Source: Altererythrobacter xiamenensis (GTDB taxonomy: Bacteria > Pseudomonadota > Alphaproteobacteria > Sphingomonadales > Sphingomonadaceae). Taken from it: a DNA stretch of 64,000 nucleotides. The notes under the pieces were generated by a model. It saw only the letters and a program-made list of their open reading frames with translations. It did no database searches and was not told the DNA's origin. This document shows, piece by piece, positions 47,177 through 56,728 of the stretch (positions within the stretch are counted from its first letter, which is position 1; every line of letters begins with the position of its first letter). The position numbers and the translations under genes are program-made. The stretch is from positions 1 to 64,000 of the forward strand of contig NZ_FXWG01000001.1 of NCBI RefSeq assembly GCF_900177715.1, written 5' to 3'.

Positions 47177-48487
47177 ATGGTCCCTCGTTACGCCCGCCCT
47201 GCCATGACCGAGATCTGGGAGCCGGAAAGCAAGTATCGCATCTGGTTCGAGATCGAGGCGCATGCGACCGAGAAGCTCGGTGAGCTTGGCGTCGTTCCGG
47301 AAAGCGCGGCCAAGGCGCTGTGGGACTGGTGGGCGACGAACCCCGAGATCGATGTCGAGGCGATCGACGCCATCGAGGCGGTGACCAAGCATGACGTCAT
47401 CGCCTTCCTCACCTGGGTGGCTGAGAATGTCGGCGAGGAAGCGCGCTTCATGCACCAGGGCATGACGTCGAGCGATGTGCTCGACACCACGCTGGCGGTG
47501 CAGCTCGCGCGCTCGGCCGACCTCCTGCTCGAAGACCTCGACCAGCTGCTCGCCGCGATCAAGCGCCGCGCCGAAGAGCACAAATACACGCCGACCATCG
47601 GGCGCAGCCACGGCATTCATGCAGAGCCCGTTACCTTCGGTCTCAAGCTGGCGCAGGCCTATGCCGAGTTCGACCGCTGCAAGAAGCGCCTCATCGCCGC
47701 GCGCGAGGAAATCGCGACCTGCGCCATTTCAGGCGCGGTCGGCACCTTCGCCAATATCGACCCTTCGGTAGAAGCCCATGTCGCCGACAAGCTCGGCCTG
47801 TCGATCGAGCCGGTCTCCACCCAGGTCATTCCGCGCGACCGTCACGCGATGTTCTTTTCGGTCCTCGCGGTCATCGCCGGGTCGATCGAGCGCCTCGCCG
47901 TAGAGATCCGCCACCTGCAGCGCACTGAAGTCCTCGAGGCGGAGGAGTATTTCTCACCGGGGCAGAAGGGCTCCAGCGCCATGCCGCACAAGCGCAATCC
48001 GATCCTGACCGAGAATCTCACCGGACAGGCGCGCATGATCCGCGCCTATGCCCTCCCCGCGCTCGAAAACGTAGCGCTGTGGCACGAGCGCGACATTTCG
48101 CACTCCTCCGTCGAACGCTTCATCGGGCCCGACGCCTGCATCACGCTCGACTTCGCGCTCGCGCGCCTGACAGGCGTGGTCGACAAGCTGCTGGTGTATC
48201 CTGAGCGCATGCAGGCCAATCTCGACCGGATGGGCGGCCTCGTCCATTCGCAGCGGGTGCTGCTCGCCCTCACCCAGAACGGCGTGAGCCGCGAAGATGC
48301 CTACCGCCTCGTCCAGCGCAACGCGATGAAGGTATGGGAATCGGACGGCAAGCTCTCGCTGCTCGACCTGCTCAAGCAGGATGAAGAAGTGAAGGCCGCG
48401 CTTTCGGACAGCCAGCTCGAAGAGAAGTTCGATCTCGATTACCACTTCAAGCAGGTCGATACGATCTTCGACCGGGTCTTCGGCTGA
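47177..48487 (+). CDS. purB: Adenylosuccinate lyase
   Basis: 436 residues of the short (Bacillus/Thermotoga-type) class. It splits SAICAR and adenylosuccinate in purine synthesis. Superfamily signature SSAMPHKRNP at 266-275; TSSDVLDT near residue 95 and RSHGIHAEP carry the conserved catalytic Ser/Thr and His regions. The start MVPRYARPAMTEIWEPESKY is typical of the class. Cytosolic homotetramer. Confidence 0.96.
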   Translation: MVPRYARPAMTEIWEPESKYRIWFEIEAHATEKLGELGVVPESAAKALWDWWATNPEIDVEAIDAIEAVTKHDVIAFLTWVAENVGEEARFMHQGMTSSDVLDTTLAVQLARSADLLLEDLDQLLAAIKRRAEEHKYTPTIGRSHGIHAEPVTFGLKLAQAYAEFDRCKKRLIAAREEIATCAISGAVGTFANIDPSVEAHVADKLGLSIEPVSTQVIPRDRHAMFFSVLAVIAGSIERLAVEIRHLQRTEVLEAEEYFSPGQKGSSAMPHKRNPILTENLTGQARMIRAYALPALENVALWHERDISHSSVERFIGPDACITLDFALARLTGVVDKLLVYPERMQANLDRMGGLVHSQRVLLALTQNGVSREDAYRLVQRNAMKVWESDGKLSLLDLLKQDEEVKAALSDSQLEEKFDLDYHFKQVDTIFDRVFG

Positions 48488-48573
48488 TTGCGACAGCTTC
48501 GGCGCGATGCCTAGACTCCTTGGCCAAAAGCCTTAGGTTTGCGCGGCATAGTGGGACTTAAAGGGGAATAATA

Positions 48574-48966
48574 ATGCAGGTCGTTCGCACCATTGTCTGG
48601 TTGCTGATTCTCGTCGGTGTCCTGCTGTTTTCCTGGGCCAATTGGGACGAGCGAGTCACCGTCAATATCTGGAACAACCTTGTGTGGGACACGCGCCTGC
48701 CTGCGGTGGTGATCGTCAGCTTCCTGCTCGGCCATCTACCGATGTGGCTCTATTACCGCGGCGTTAAATGGAACCTCGGGCGGCGCATTACCTCGCTCGA
48801 GAACGCTGCCCGTTCGAGCGCGCTGTCGCGTCACGCCCCGACCCCTAGCGCATCCTCGGATGCAACACCTACGCCGACGCCCGCTTCCACCGCCACGGCG
48901 GCTCCCATCAGCGATCCCGCTGCAGCCGATGACACGCTGACACCCACGAAAGACAACAATCCGTGA
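48574..48966 (+). CDS. LapA-domain (DUF1049) inner-membrane protein
   Basis: 130 residues. Two membrane helices (about 3-22 and 46-65) with the DUF1049 pattern NW-D-RVTVNIW-N and PAVVIVSFLLGHLPMWLYYR. In E. coli LapA (YciS) works with LapB in LpxC turnover and lipopolysaccharide assembly. The C-terminal 50 residues are a Ser/Thr/Pro/Ala-rich tail. Overlaps pyrF by four bases (GTGA); lapA-like next to pyrF is a frequent arrangement. Confidence 0.82.
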   Translation: MQVVRTIVWLLILVGVLLFSWANWDERVTVNIWNNLVWDTRLPAVVIVSFLLGHLPMWLYYRGVKWNLGRRITSLENAARSSALSRHAPTPSASSDATPTPTPASTATAAPISDPAAADDTLTPTKDNNP

Positions 48967-49640
48967 GCAATCCGGTCTATCTCGCCCTCGATGTCCCGCA
49001 GATTGATGCGGGCAAGGCGCTGCTCGAAAAGGTCAAGGCGCATATCGGCGGTGTGAAGCTCGGGCTCGAGTTCTTCTGCGCCCATGGCAACCACGGGGTG
49101 CACGAGATCGCGCATGCCAGCGGCCTCCCTATCTTTCTCGACCTCAAGTTCCACGACATCCCGAACACAGTCGCCGGGGCGATGCAGGCGATCCACGTTC
49201 TCGAACCCGCGATCGTGACCGTCCATGCCAGCGGCGGGCGCGCGATGATGGAAGATGCCAAGGCGGCTGCCGCCAATGGGACCAAGGTCGTCGGCGTCAC
49301 CATGCTCACCAGCCTCGACGAGCGCGACCTGACACGTACCGGTGTCGAAGGGACGCCACACGATCACGTGATGCGGCTGGCCGATCTGGCTCATGACGCG
49401 GGGCTCGACGGTATCGTGTGCTCGGGCGAGGAAGTCGGCGCCGTTCACAAGCAATGGAAGGACGGTTTCTTCGTCGTGCCCGGCCTTCGCCCTGCGGGAA
49501 GCGCGATCGGCGACCAGAAACGCGTCGTCACCCCGCGCAAGGCACGTGACGATGGCGCGAGCGTGCTGGTAATCGGGCGACCGATCAGCCGCGCCGAGGA
49601 TCCCGCCGCCGCCGCAAGGGCGATCGAGGGAACGCTCTAG
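48963..49640 (+). CDS. pyrF: Orotidine 5'-phosphate decarboxylase
   Basis: 225 residues from a GTG overlapping the previous stop. The catalytic Lys/Asp network lies in FLDLKFHDIPNTVAGA; substrate-binding segments YLALDVP at the start, VTPRKARDDGA and VIGRPISRAEDP at the end complete the TIM barrel. It makes UMP in pyrimidine synthesis. trpF follows eight bases later. Confidence 0.96.
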   Translation: MSNPVYLALDVPQIDAGKALLEKVKAHIGGVKLGLEFFCAHGNHGVHEIAHASGLPIFLDLKFHDIPNTVAGAMQAIHVLEPAIVTVHASGGRAMMEDAKAAAANGTKVVGVTMLTSLDERDLTRTGVEGTPHDHVMRLADLAHDAGLDGIVCSGEEVGAVHKQWKDGFFVVPGLRPAGSAIGDQKRVVTPRKARDDGASVLVIGRPISRAEDPAAAARAIEGTL

Positions 49641-49648
49641 GACAAGTT

Positions 49649-50293
49649 ATGACAGTGCAGATCAAGATTTGCGGGCTCTCGACGCCCGAGACCATCGATG
49701 CCGCCGTGGAAGCGGGCGCGAGCCATGTGGGCCTCGTCCATTACGAGCCAAGCCCGCGGCACGTTTCGCTGGAAGACGCCGCGCGGCTGCGCGGACGGGT
49801 TCGCGGCAAGGCGAAGGCGGTGCTGCTGCTCGTCAATGCCGATGCGCAGACAACTGCGCGCGCGATCGATGTAATCCGGCCCGACGTGCTGCAGCTTCAC
49901 GGGAGCGAGACGCCCGAATGGTGTGGCGTGCTGCGCGAGAAACTCGATCTCGAGATATGGAAAGCGCGCGGCCTGCGCGATGCCGGTACGCTGGAGCGCG
50001 CCAGGCAATATGTCGGCCATGTCGATCGCCTGCTGTTCGATGCGCCCGCCCCGCGCCAGGAGGGTGCGCTGCCCGGCGGCAATGGCGTCGCCTTCGACTG
50101 GACGCTGCTCGCCGATCACGACCACCAGGTCGACTGGGCCTTGGCTGGCGGCCTCACGCCCGACAATGTCGCGCAGGCTATCCGCGAGACCGGTGCGCCG
50201 CTGGTCGATGCGTCCTCCGGCCTCGAAAGTGCGCCGGGCGTGAAGGATGTGGACTTGATCCGGTGTTTTTGCGAAGCGGCTCGAGCAGCTTGA
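49649..50293 (+). CDS. trpF: Phosphoribosylanthranilate isomerase
   Basis: 214 residues, AGGA before the ATG. TIM-barrel isomerase of tryptophan synthesis: the start [17 protein letters not shown] carries the catalytic Cys (KICGL), [11 protein letters not shown] and [15 protein letters not shown] with [15 protein letters not shown] form the phosphate site. trpB follows seven bases downstream. trpE, D and C are not in the window. Confidence 0.96.
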   Translation: MTVQIKICGLSTPETIDAAVEAGASHVGLVHYEPSPRHVSLEDAARLRGRVRGKAKAVLLLVNADAQTTARAIDVIRPDVLQLHGSETPEWCGVLREKLDLEIWKARGLRDAGTLERARQYVGHVDRLLFDAPAPRQEGALPGGNGVAFDWTLLADHDHQVDWALAGGLTPDNVAQAIRETGAPLVDASSGLESAPGVKDVDLIRCFCEAARAA

Positions 50294-50300
50294 GGTGAGC

Positions 50301-51515
50301 ATGACCGACCAACCCAACTCTTTCCGCAACCAGCCTGACGACCGGGGACACTTTGGCGATTACGGCGGCCGTTTCGTGGCAGAGACGCTGATGCCGCTCG
50401 TCCTCGATCTGGAGAAGGAATATCGCGCGGCGCAGGCCGATCCGGCGTTCAAGGCGGAATTCGACGACCTGCTCGAGCACTATGTCGGGCGTCCTTCCCC
50501 GCTTTATTTTGCAGAGCGGCTGACCGAGGCGCTGGGCGGAGCGCAGGTCTGGTTCAAGCGTGACGAGCTCAACCACACCGGCGCGCACAAGATCAACAAT
50601 TGCATCGGGCAGATCCTGCTCGCGATCCGCATGGGCAAGACGCGCATCATCGCCGAGACCGGCGCAGGCCAGCATGGTGTTGCGACCGCGACGGTCTGTG
50701 CGCGTTTCGGCCTGCCTTGCGTAATCTACATGGGCGCGACCGACGTCGCGCGGCAGCAGCCCAATGTGTTCCGCATGAAGCTGCTCGGCGCCGAAGTGGT
50801 GCCAGTGACCAGCGGCGCGGCGACGCTCAAGGACGCAATGAACGAAGGGCTGCGTGACTGGGTCGCGAACGTCCACGACACCTTCTACATCATCGGCACG
50901 GCGGCAGGCCCGCATCCCTACCCTGAGCTGGTCCGCGATTTTCAGAGCGTGATCGGCAAGGAAGCGCGCGCGCAGATGCTCGACCGTGTGGGCCGCCTGC
51001 CCGACATGCTCGTGGCGGCGATCGGCGGCGGTTCGAACGCGCTCGGCCTGTTCCATCCCTTCCTCGACGATCCGGACGTGAAGATGCTCGGGGTGGAGGC
51101 TGCAGGATATGGTTTGGATGGCGACCAGCACGCGGCGAGCCTGCTCGGCGGCGTTCCCGGCGTGCTTCACGGCAACAAGACCTATCTGCTGCAGGACGAA
51201 GACGGCCAGATCACCGAAGGCCACTCGATTTCGGCAGGGCTCGACTATCCCGGCATCGGCCCGGAACACGCCTGGCTGAAGGACATGGGCCGCGTCGAAT
51301 ACACCGCCGTAACCGATGACGAGGCGCTGGATGCGTTCCAACTGCTCTGCCGGACGGAGGGGATCATCCCCGCGCTCGAGCCGAGCCACGCCATCGCAGC
51401 GGTGGCCAAGCGCGCGAAGGAAATGCCCGAGGACGCGATCATCCTCGCCAATTTGTGCGGGCGCGGCGACAAAGACATCTTCACCGTGGCCGAAAAGCTG
51501 GGAGTGGAGATGTGA
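50301..51515 (+). CDS. trpB: Tryptophan synthase beta chain
   Basis: 404 residues from ATG 50301 with TGAGG upstream; a GTG at 50295 is also possible. The PLP lysine is Lys97 in HTGAHKINN. Other features: [10 protein letters not shown] at the start, [10 protein letters not shown], the phosphate-binding GGGSNALG and the C-terminal CGRGDKD. It condenses indole with serine. The usual direct trpB-trpA junction is interrupted by a 61-residue membrane protein gene overlapping both. Confidence 0.97.
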   Translation: MTDQPNSFRNQPDDRGHFGDYGGRFVAETLMPLVLDLEKEYRAAQADPAFKAEFDDLLEHYVGRPSPLYFAERLTEALGGAQVWFKRDELNHTGAHKINNCIGQILLAIRMGKTRIIAETGAGQHGVATATVCARFGLPCVIYMGATDVARQQPNVFRMKLLGAEVVPVTSGAATLKDAMNEGLRDWVANVHDTFYIIGTAAGPHPYPELVRDFQSVIGKEARAQMLDRVGRLPDMLVAAIGGGSNALGLFHPFLDDPDVKMLGVEAAGYGLDGDQHAASLLGGVPGVLHGNKTYLLQDEDGQITEGHSISAGLDYPGIGPEHAWLKDMGRVEYTAVTDDEALDAFQLLCRTEGIIPALEPSHAIAAVAKRAKEMPEDAIILANLCGRGDKDIFTVAEKLGVEM

Positions 51516-51697
51516 GCTTCTCTCCTGCGCGCGCGCTCGTGTTCTTTGTGATTGGATTGCCGATTGGATTCATCCTGTCGGCGCTCGGTTTCACTATCCT
51601 GTCACGCGATATCTCCGCTCCTGCCATCGCCCCGTGGGCGCTTGTCATCGCTGCCATCGGCGGCATCGGTGCCGGATTGCGAAAGGAACAGGCATGA
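51512..51697 (+). CDS. 61-residue membrane protein between trpB and trpA
   Basis: GTG 51512 overlaps the trpB stop by four bases (GTGA) and the stop overlaps the trpA ATG by four bases (ATGA), with GGAG before the start. This tight coupling supports real translation. Two hydrophobic helices (residues about 7-29 and 36-53) and a short basic end RKEQA. No family recognised. It may adjust relative trpB/trpA translation, or be a small membrane protein that uses the operon; both are inference. Confidence 0.7.
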   Translation: MSFSPARALVFFVIGLPIGFILSALGFTILSRDISAPAIAPWALVIAAIGGIGAGLRKEQA

Positions 51698-52479
51698 CCC
51701 GCCTCTCCTCCGCCTTCTCGAAGTCTCATCCCGCGCTCGTCTGCTTCATCACTGCAGGCGATGGCGACACCGCATCCAATCTCGACGCGCTGGTCGAAGG
51801 TGGCGCGGATGTGATCGAACTCGGCATGCCCTTCACCGACCCCATGGCTGATGGCCCCGCGATCCAGGCGGCGAACCTGCGCAGCCTTGGCAAAGGCACG
51901 CGCACCGCCGACGTCCTTCTGATCGCCAACGAGTTCCGCGAGCGCCATCCGGATGTGCCGCTGGTGCTGATGGGCTATGCCAATCCGATGGTGCGGCGCG
52001 GCGCCGAATGGTTCACGGCCGAATGCAAGGGCTGCGGCGTCGATGGCGTGATCTGCGTCGATATTCCCCCCGAAGAGGACGACGCGCTCGGCCCGGCATT
52101 GCGCGATGCGGGGATCGATCTCATCCGCCTCGCCACTCCTACCACCGATGCAGCGCGACTTCCGCAGGTCCTCGAGGGTTCTTCGGGCTTTCTCTACTAC
52201 GTTTCTGTCGCCGGTATCACCGGCAAGCAGCAGGCGGCGCAGGCGAGCATCGAGGAGGCCGTTTCGCGGCTCAAATCCGCAACCGACTTGCCCGTTGCGG
52301 TGGGATTCGGTGTGAGGTCACCCGAGCAAGCTGCTGAAATCGCAAAGGTCGCTGATGGGGTAGTCGTCGGGTCGGCCCTCGTCGAACTGGTCGGCGAACA
52401 CGGCGCGAATGCTCCGGAAAAACTTCGCGAACTTACCTCTGCGCTTGCCAAGGCGGTCCATTCGGCGGCAAGGGACTGA
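51694..52479 (+). CDS. trpA: Tryptophan synthase alpha chain
   Basis: 261 residues. Catalytic Glu42 and Asp53 lie in VIELGMPFTDPMADGP, matching E. coli Glu49 and Asp60. FLYYVSVAGITG and VGFGVRSPEQA form the indole-glycerol-phosphate phosphate site. It cleaves indole-3-glycerol phosphate to indole for TrpB. Starts within the stop of the small membrane protein gene; accD follows three bases downstream. Confidence 0.97.
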   Translation: MTRLSSAFSKSHPALVCFITAGDGDTASNLDALVEGGADVIELGMPFTDPMADGPAIQAANLRSLGKGTRTADVLLIANEFRERHPDVPLVLMGYANPMVRRGAEWFTAECKGCGVDGVICVDIPPEEDDALGPALRDAGIDLIRLATPTTDAARLPQVLEGSSGFLYYVSVAGITGKQQAAQASIEEAVSRLKSATDLPVAVGFGVRSPEQAAEIAKVADGVVVGSALVELVGEHGANAPEKLRELTSALAKAVHSAARD

Positions 52480-52482
52480 GCT

Positions 52483-53331
52483 ATGAACTGGTTTACACGC
52501 GTCCGCAATTCGATCGGCTGGGGTCCCAAGCGCTCGACCGAGAAAGACCTCTGGGTAAAATGCCCCTCCTGCCAGGAAATGCTCTTCGCGCAGGAATATG
52601 CCGAGAATCTGAGTGTCTGCCCGCGCTGCGACCATCATGGCCGCATCGGTGCCGACGAGCGCCTCAGTCTGCTGCTCGATGAAGGCTACGAGCTGCTCGA
52701 CCAGCCCGAGGTTGCCGAGGATCCGCTGAAGTTCAAGGACACCAAGAAATACACCGACCGATTGAAGCAGGCGCGCGCAAAGAACCCGCATGCCGATGCC
52801 TTCAGCGTGGGTTCGGGCACTATCGACGGCCATGACGCGGTGGTCGGGGTGCAGGACTTCGGCTTCATGGGCGGATCGATGGGCATGGCGGTTGGCACGG
52901 CTTTCTGCGCCGGTGCCGAGCGCGCGCTATCCCGCAAATGCGCCTACATCGTGTGCACCGCTGCGGGCGGCGCGCGTATGCAGGAAGGTATCCTTTCGCT
53001 GATGCAAATGCCCAAGGCGACGGTGATGACGCGGCGCCTTCGCGAAGCAGGCCTGCCCTATATCGTCGTGCTGACTGACCCGACGACGGGCGGCGTGACC
53101 GCGAGTTACGCCATGCTCGGCGATGTCCATATCGCAGAGCCCGGCACCCTGATTGGCTTCGCCGGACAGCGCGTAATCAAGGACACCATTCGCGAGCAAT
53201 TGCCCGAGGGCTTCCAGCGCGCCGAGTACCTGCACAAGCACGGCATGGTCGACATGGTGGTGCATCGCAAGGATCTGAAGGAACAGCTTGCTACCCTGCT
53301 GGACTATCTCCAGCCGGCGAAGGCCGCCTGA
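52483..53331 (+). CDS. accD: Acetyl-CoA carboxylase carboxyltransferase beta subunit
   Basis: 282 residues. N-terminal zinc finger Cys27-x2-Cys30 and Cys46-x2-Cys49, then the crotonase-fold carboxyltransferase domain with [30 protein letters not shown] and [10 protein letters not shown]. It transfers carboxyl from biotin to acetyl-CoA, the first step of fatty-acid synthesis, with AccA encoded elsewhere. trpA-accD-folC is a common alphaproteobacterial order. Confidence 0.97.
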   Translation: MNWFTRVRNSIGWGPKRSTEKDLWVKCPSCQEMLFAQEYAENLSVCPRCDHHGRIGADERLSLLLDEGYELLDQPEVAEDPLKFKDTKKYTDRLKQARAKNPHADAFSVGSGTIDGHDAVVGVQDFGFMGGSMGMAVGTAFCAGAERALSRKCAYIVCTAAGGARMQEGILSLMQMPKATVMTRRLREAGLPYIVVLTDPTTGGVTASYAMLGDVHIAEPGTLIGFAGQRVIKDTIREQLPEGFQRAEYLHKHGMVDMVVHRKDLKEQLATLLDYLQPAKAA

Positions 53332-53338
53332 CCCAGCG

Positions 53339-54634
53339 ATGAAAGATTTCGGACGCTCGGACGATCCGCGCGTCCAGGCGCAGCTAGACCGGCTAGGCGC
53401 ACTGACGCTGCGCGAGGGGCGCATCAATCTCGATACCGTCCGCGCGCTGTTCGAACGTTTGGGAAATCCGCAGGATCGCCTGCCGCCGGTCTTTCATGTC
53501 GCCGGGACAAACGGCAAGGGTTCGACCTGCGCCTTCCTGCGCGCCATGCTGGAGGCGGACGGCAAGACTGTTCACGCGACCACCAGCCCCCATCTGGTGC
53601 GGTACAACGAGCGTATTCGCGTCGCGGGAAAACTGATCCAAGACGCGCGGCTTGCGGAGCTCCTGGAAGAGGTGTTCGATGCATCCGAGGGACTTGCGCC
53701 GAGCTTCTTCGAGGTCACGATCGCTGCTGCGTTCACGGAGTTCGCCAGCGTCCCGGCCGATGCTTGCGTGATCGAGGTTGGCCTTGGCGGGAGACTCGAT
53801 GCGACCAACGTCCTTCGTCCCGAGGTGCTCGCAGCATGCGGCATCGCGGCGCTGGGGATCGATCACGAACGCTTCCTGCTCGCGCCCGAGGCAGGCACGC
53901 CGGAGGAGCCGATCGCGCGCATCGCGTTCGAAAAGGCAGGTATCGCCAAACCGGGCGTGCCTCTCATCACGCAAACCTATCCGCCGTCAGCCGAGCTGGA
54001 GATCGAACGCGCGGCAATGACCGCTGGCTGTCCGCTTTCGATGCGCGGCCGCGATTGGCACGTGAGCACCACGACAACCGGCCTCCACTACGCAGACCGG
54101 CATGGCGAGCTCGCCCTGCCACTTCCCGGACTACCCGGCCCGCATCAGACGGAGAACACGGCGCTGGCAATCGCCATGCTGCGCCATCAGGACAGGGTGA
54201 ACGTCTCCCGCAATGCGATCGCGCAGGGTTTGCGAACCGCGCACTGGCCTGCACGCCTGCAATTCCTCGCCCCCGGTCCGCTCACCGGCAATCGCGAAAT
54301 CTGGCTGGACGGAGGCCACAATCCGAGTGCAGGCGAAATGCTCGCGCGGCACTTTGCAGGCCAGCAGGTACACCTCATCATCGGAATGATCGAAGGCAAG
54401 GATCCCAAAGCGCTGGTTGGCCCCTTGGCCGAAGCGCTGGAAAGCATCCATGTCGTACCGGTGCCCAGCTACGATGCTCTACCAACCGAAAGTTTCGGTC
54501 CAGACGCTCGCGCTGCCGAAAACGTGCCGAGCGCCCTCGCCGCTCTGCCCAATGACGGGTTGCCGGTATTGATTGCAGGGTCGCTCTACCTCGCGGGCGA
54601 AGTCCTGCGGCTCAATCAAGAGATTCCGGACTAG
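53339..54634 (+). CDS. folC: Folylpolyglutamate/dihydrofolate synthase
   Basis: 431 residues from ATG 53339, eight bases after accD. Mur-ligase fold: ATP loop HVAGTNGKGST at 53-63, TSPHLVRYNERIRV (folate loop), EVGLGGRLDATNV, and WLDGGHNPSAG in the C-terminal domain. It adds glutamate to dihydropteroate or folates. Its last 23 bases overlap the 3' end of the convergent zinc-ribbon gene. Confidence 0.95.
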   Translation: MKDFGRSDDPRVQAQLDRLGALTLREGRINLDTVRALFERLGNPQDRLPPVFHVAGTNGKGSTCAFLRAMLEADGKTVHATTSPHLVRYNERIRVAGKLIQDARLAELLEEVFDASEGLAPSFFEVTIAAAFTEFASVPADACVIEVGLGGRLDATNVLRPEVLAACGIAALGIDHERFLLAPEAGTPEEPIARIAFEKAGIAKPGVPLITQTYPPSAELEIERAAMTAGCPLSMRGRDWHVSTTTTGLHYADRHGELALPLPGLPGPHQTENTALAIAMLRHQDRVNVSRNAIAQGLRTAHWPARLQFLAPGPLTGNREIWLDGGHNPSAGEMLARHFAGQQVHLIIGMIEGKDPKALVGPLAEALESIHVVPVPSYDALPTESFGPDARAAENVPSALAALPNDGLPVLIAGSLYLAGEVLRLNQEIPD

Positions 54635-54920
54635 CTTCGTTCGGCTCGACCAGTCGCGGTTGCATCGTCAACCAGCTGAACAGGGCAACCAGCGCTAGCA
54701 GGCCGACAACGAGCGCCAATTCCTGACCGCCGCTCACGTTATCCTTGAAGCGCCAATGGATGAGGAATGCGACCAGCGCGATCCCCATGCCAGACCCTTT
54801 CGGGACTACGAGCTTCGCCTTGCATCGCGGACAGTCATATGGCTTGCCGAGACCCCAGACCAAAAGCCGGGCTGGCATATCGGACCCACATTTGGGGCAG
54901 GTGGGAAAACCAAGTTTCAC
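54612..54920 (-). CDS. Zinc-ribbon membrane protein
   Basis: 102 residues from GTG 54920 with GGAG eight bases upstream. N-terminal CPKC ... CPRC zinc ribbon (FPTCPKCGSDMPARLL, YDCPRCKAKL), then two membrane helices (about 46-62 and 66-85). It starts five bases after the ampG-like stop and is likely cotranscribed with it. Its 3' end overlaps folC by 23 bases on the other strand. Function unknown; resembles small CXXC membrane proteins of sphingomonads. Confidence 0.65.
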   Translation of the reverse strand: MKLGFPTCPKCGSDMPARLLVWGLGKPYDCPRCKAKLVVPKGSGMGIALVAFLIHWRFKDNVSGGQELALVVGLLALVALFSWLTMQPRLVEPNEASPESLD

Positions 54921-54925
54921 AAGAA

Positions 54926-56656
54926 CTACTCCGCCGGGGCTGCGGCAGCTTCGGGCGCCACCACGCCCGCCGACTTGCCCAGCCGGGCCTGCCTTACCCA
55001 TTCGATGATGCACAGAACCACGGCAAACATCCCGATCAGCGTGGTGAGGATGAACACATCGAAATAGCCCTGCTCCTCGATCATCTGGCCGAGCGCGCCG
55101 CGCCCAAGCGTTCCGACCAGCAGCGTCAGCGATGACAGCAGCGCATATTGCACGGCGCTGTAACCCTTCGACACGATGCTGGAGAGATAGGCGACGAAGG
55201 CAGCACCAGCGACGCCGACAGCGATGTTTTCGCCAGCGATAGCCATCATCAGCTTCGATAGCCGCTCATCACCGCCAAGCGCAGAGACCAGCCAGGTGAA
55301 GCCGATGTTGTCGGCTACGGCCTGCACCACCGCCCCGCCCCTGGCGAGATCGGCATAGAGCAGATTGGTCGCAGCGGCGAAGAACGCGCCGAGCGTCAGC
55401 GTCAACATCCGCCCGATGGCGGTAAGCAGATACCCGCCAAGCGCGAGGCCGAGCAGCAGCGCGCCGACCCCGAAGAACTTGGACGCGACCGCGACCTCAT
55501 CCTTCGAATACTGGAGCTCGCCCAGATAGAACGGATAGGCAAAGCTTCCCCAGATCGCATCGGTAATCCGGTAGGTAAGGACGAGGGCGATCACGATGAT
55601 CATGGCCCAGCCCAAGCGCCCGATCAGGTCGGTCAGCGGCAAGACGAGCGCGCGATAAAGATGATCAACCGCCCTGTCGGTGCTGCTCTGCGCCGGAGCG
55701 GCTTCTGTGAGGAGATTGGTCCCCTTGCGCTCCTGCCTGACCAGCGACGCGGCAATCAGTGATGGCACAACGACCGTCGCGATCACGATCAGCGGTCCCA
55801 TCGTCGAAATGAACTCGACCGAGTCCGGACGTGTATCCGGGTTGCTCGAAAGGGAGCGCACCATGAAGGTACCCACGGTGACGAGAGCCCAGCCCCACAG
55901 CAGCCCGACCGCAGTCAGCGCGTAGGTCCGTAGCCGGGGGTGAAGTTGGCCGACACCGCGCAGGCCATAGGGATCATCGCGGTCTTCATCCTCGATCGTT
56001 TCACGAGCTGTCGCATCGGCATCGGGCGCCCAGAGACCGGCAAAGCCAACGACCAGCATCAGGCCGCCCATAGTGAGATAGACGGTCGGCCAGTCGGTGC
56101 GCTCGGCCATAAACAGCGCGAGCGCGCCGCCAACCAACGCAGCAATCCGGTATCCCATCTGGTAGATCGTCGAGAGTATGTCGATCGTCGCGACATCATC
56201 GGCGACGTCCACGCGCCAGGCATCGATCACCACATCCTGCGTCGCACTTGCAAAGGCGGCGAGCCCCGCCAGCAGGCTGAAGATGCCTATCGTCTCGTTG
56301 GTCGGCGCGATCATGCTAAGCGAAACCAGCGCGGCACCGATCAGCAATTGCGCGGTTACGATCCATTGTTTCCGCTTCCCCAGCCGGTTCAGAAGCGGAA
56401 CGTCGACCCGGTCGAGCGCCGGCGACCACAGGAACTTGAAGGCGTAGGCGAGGCCGATGAGCGAAAACACGCCCATCGTCTCCAGATCGATCTCTCCGCT
56501 ATCGGAAAGCCATGCGTAGAGCGTGCCGAGCACCAGTGCGTAGGGAAGACCGGCAGCGAACCCGAACAGCAGCATGTAGCCGGTTTTGCGATTGCGGAGC
56601 GCCAGCCCCAGCGCTCGCCAAGTGCTCTTCTTCTTCTCTGCCGCCGCTTCGGCCAT
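54926..56656 (-). CDS. AmpG-like MFS transporter (muropeptide permease type)
   Basis: 576 residues with about fourteen hydrophobic segments. The N-terminus has the AmpG pattern LLFGFAAGLPYALVLGTLYAWLSDSG and FKFLWSPALDRVDVPLL, followed by SATQDVVIDAWRVD, strongly typical of AmpG. It would carry anhydro-muropeptides from periplasm to cytoplasm for cell-wall recycling. Length exceeds E. coli AmpG (491), with an extended central loop. No ampD, nagZ or ampR nearby. Confidence 0.85.
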   Translation of the reverse strand: MAEAAAEKKKSTWRALGLALRNRKTGYMLLFGFAAGLPYALVLGTLYAWLSDSGEIDLETMGVFSLIGLAYAFKFLWSPALDRVDVPLLNRLGKRKQWIVTAQLLIGAALVSLSMIAPTNETIGIFSLLAGLAAFASATQDVVIDAWRVDVADDVATIDILSTIYQMGYRIAALVGGALALFMAERTDWPTVYLTMGGLMLVVGFAGLWAPDADATARETIEDEDRDDPYGLRGVGQLHPRLRTYALTAVGLLWGWALVTVGTFMVRSLSSNPDTRPDSVEFISTMGPLIVIATVVVPSLIAASLVRQERKGTNLLTEAAPAQSSTDRAVDHLYRALVLPLTDLIGRLGWAMIIVIALVLTYRITDAIWGSFAYPFYLGELQYSKDEVAVASKFFGVGALLLGLALGGYLLTAIGRMLTLTLGAFFAAATNLLYADLARGGAVVQAVADNIGFTWLVSALGGDERLSKLMMAIAGENIAVGVAGAAFVAYLSSIVSKGYSAVQYALLSSLTLLVGTLGRGALGQMIEEQGYFDVFILTTLIGMFAVVLCIIEWVRQARLGKSAGVVAPEAAAAPAE

Positions 56657-56728
56657 GCCCTAGCGTCCTTCCCTGAACTTCAAATTTCTGCGACACTAGT
56701 CGCGCAATGAGAGGATAGGAACGGTCCG

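Noticed and set aside
50178-51389. Minus-strand open frame opposite trpB
   Set aside because: trpB is complete and conserved; the antisense frame has no motif.
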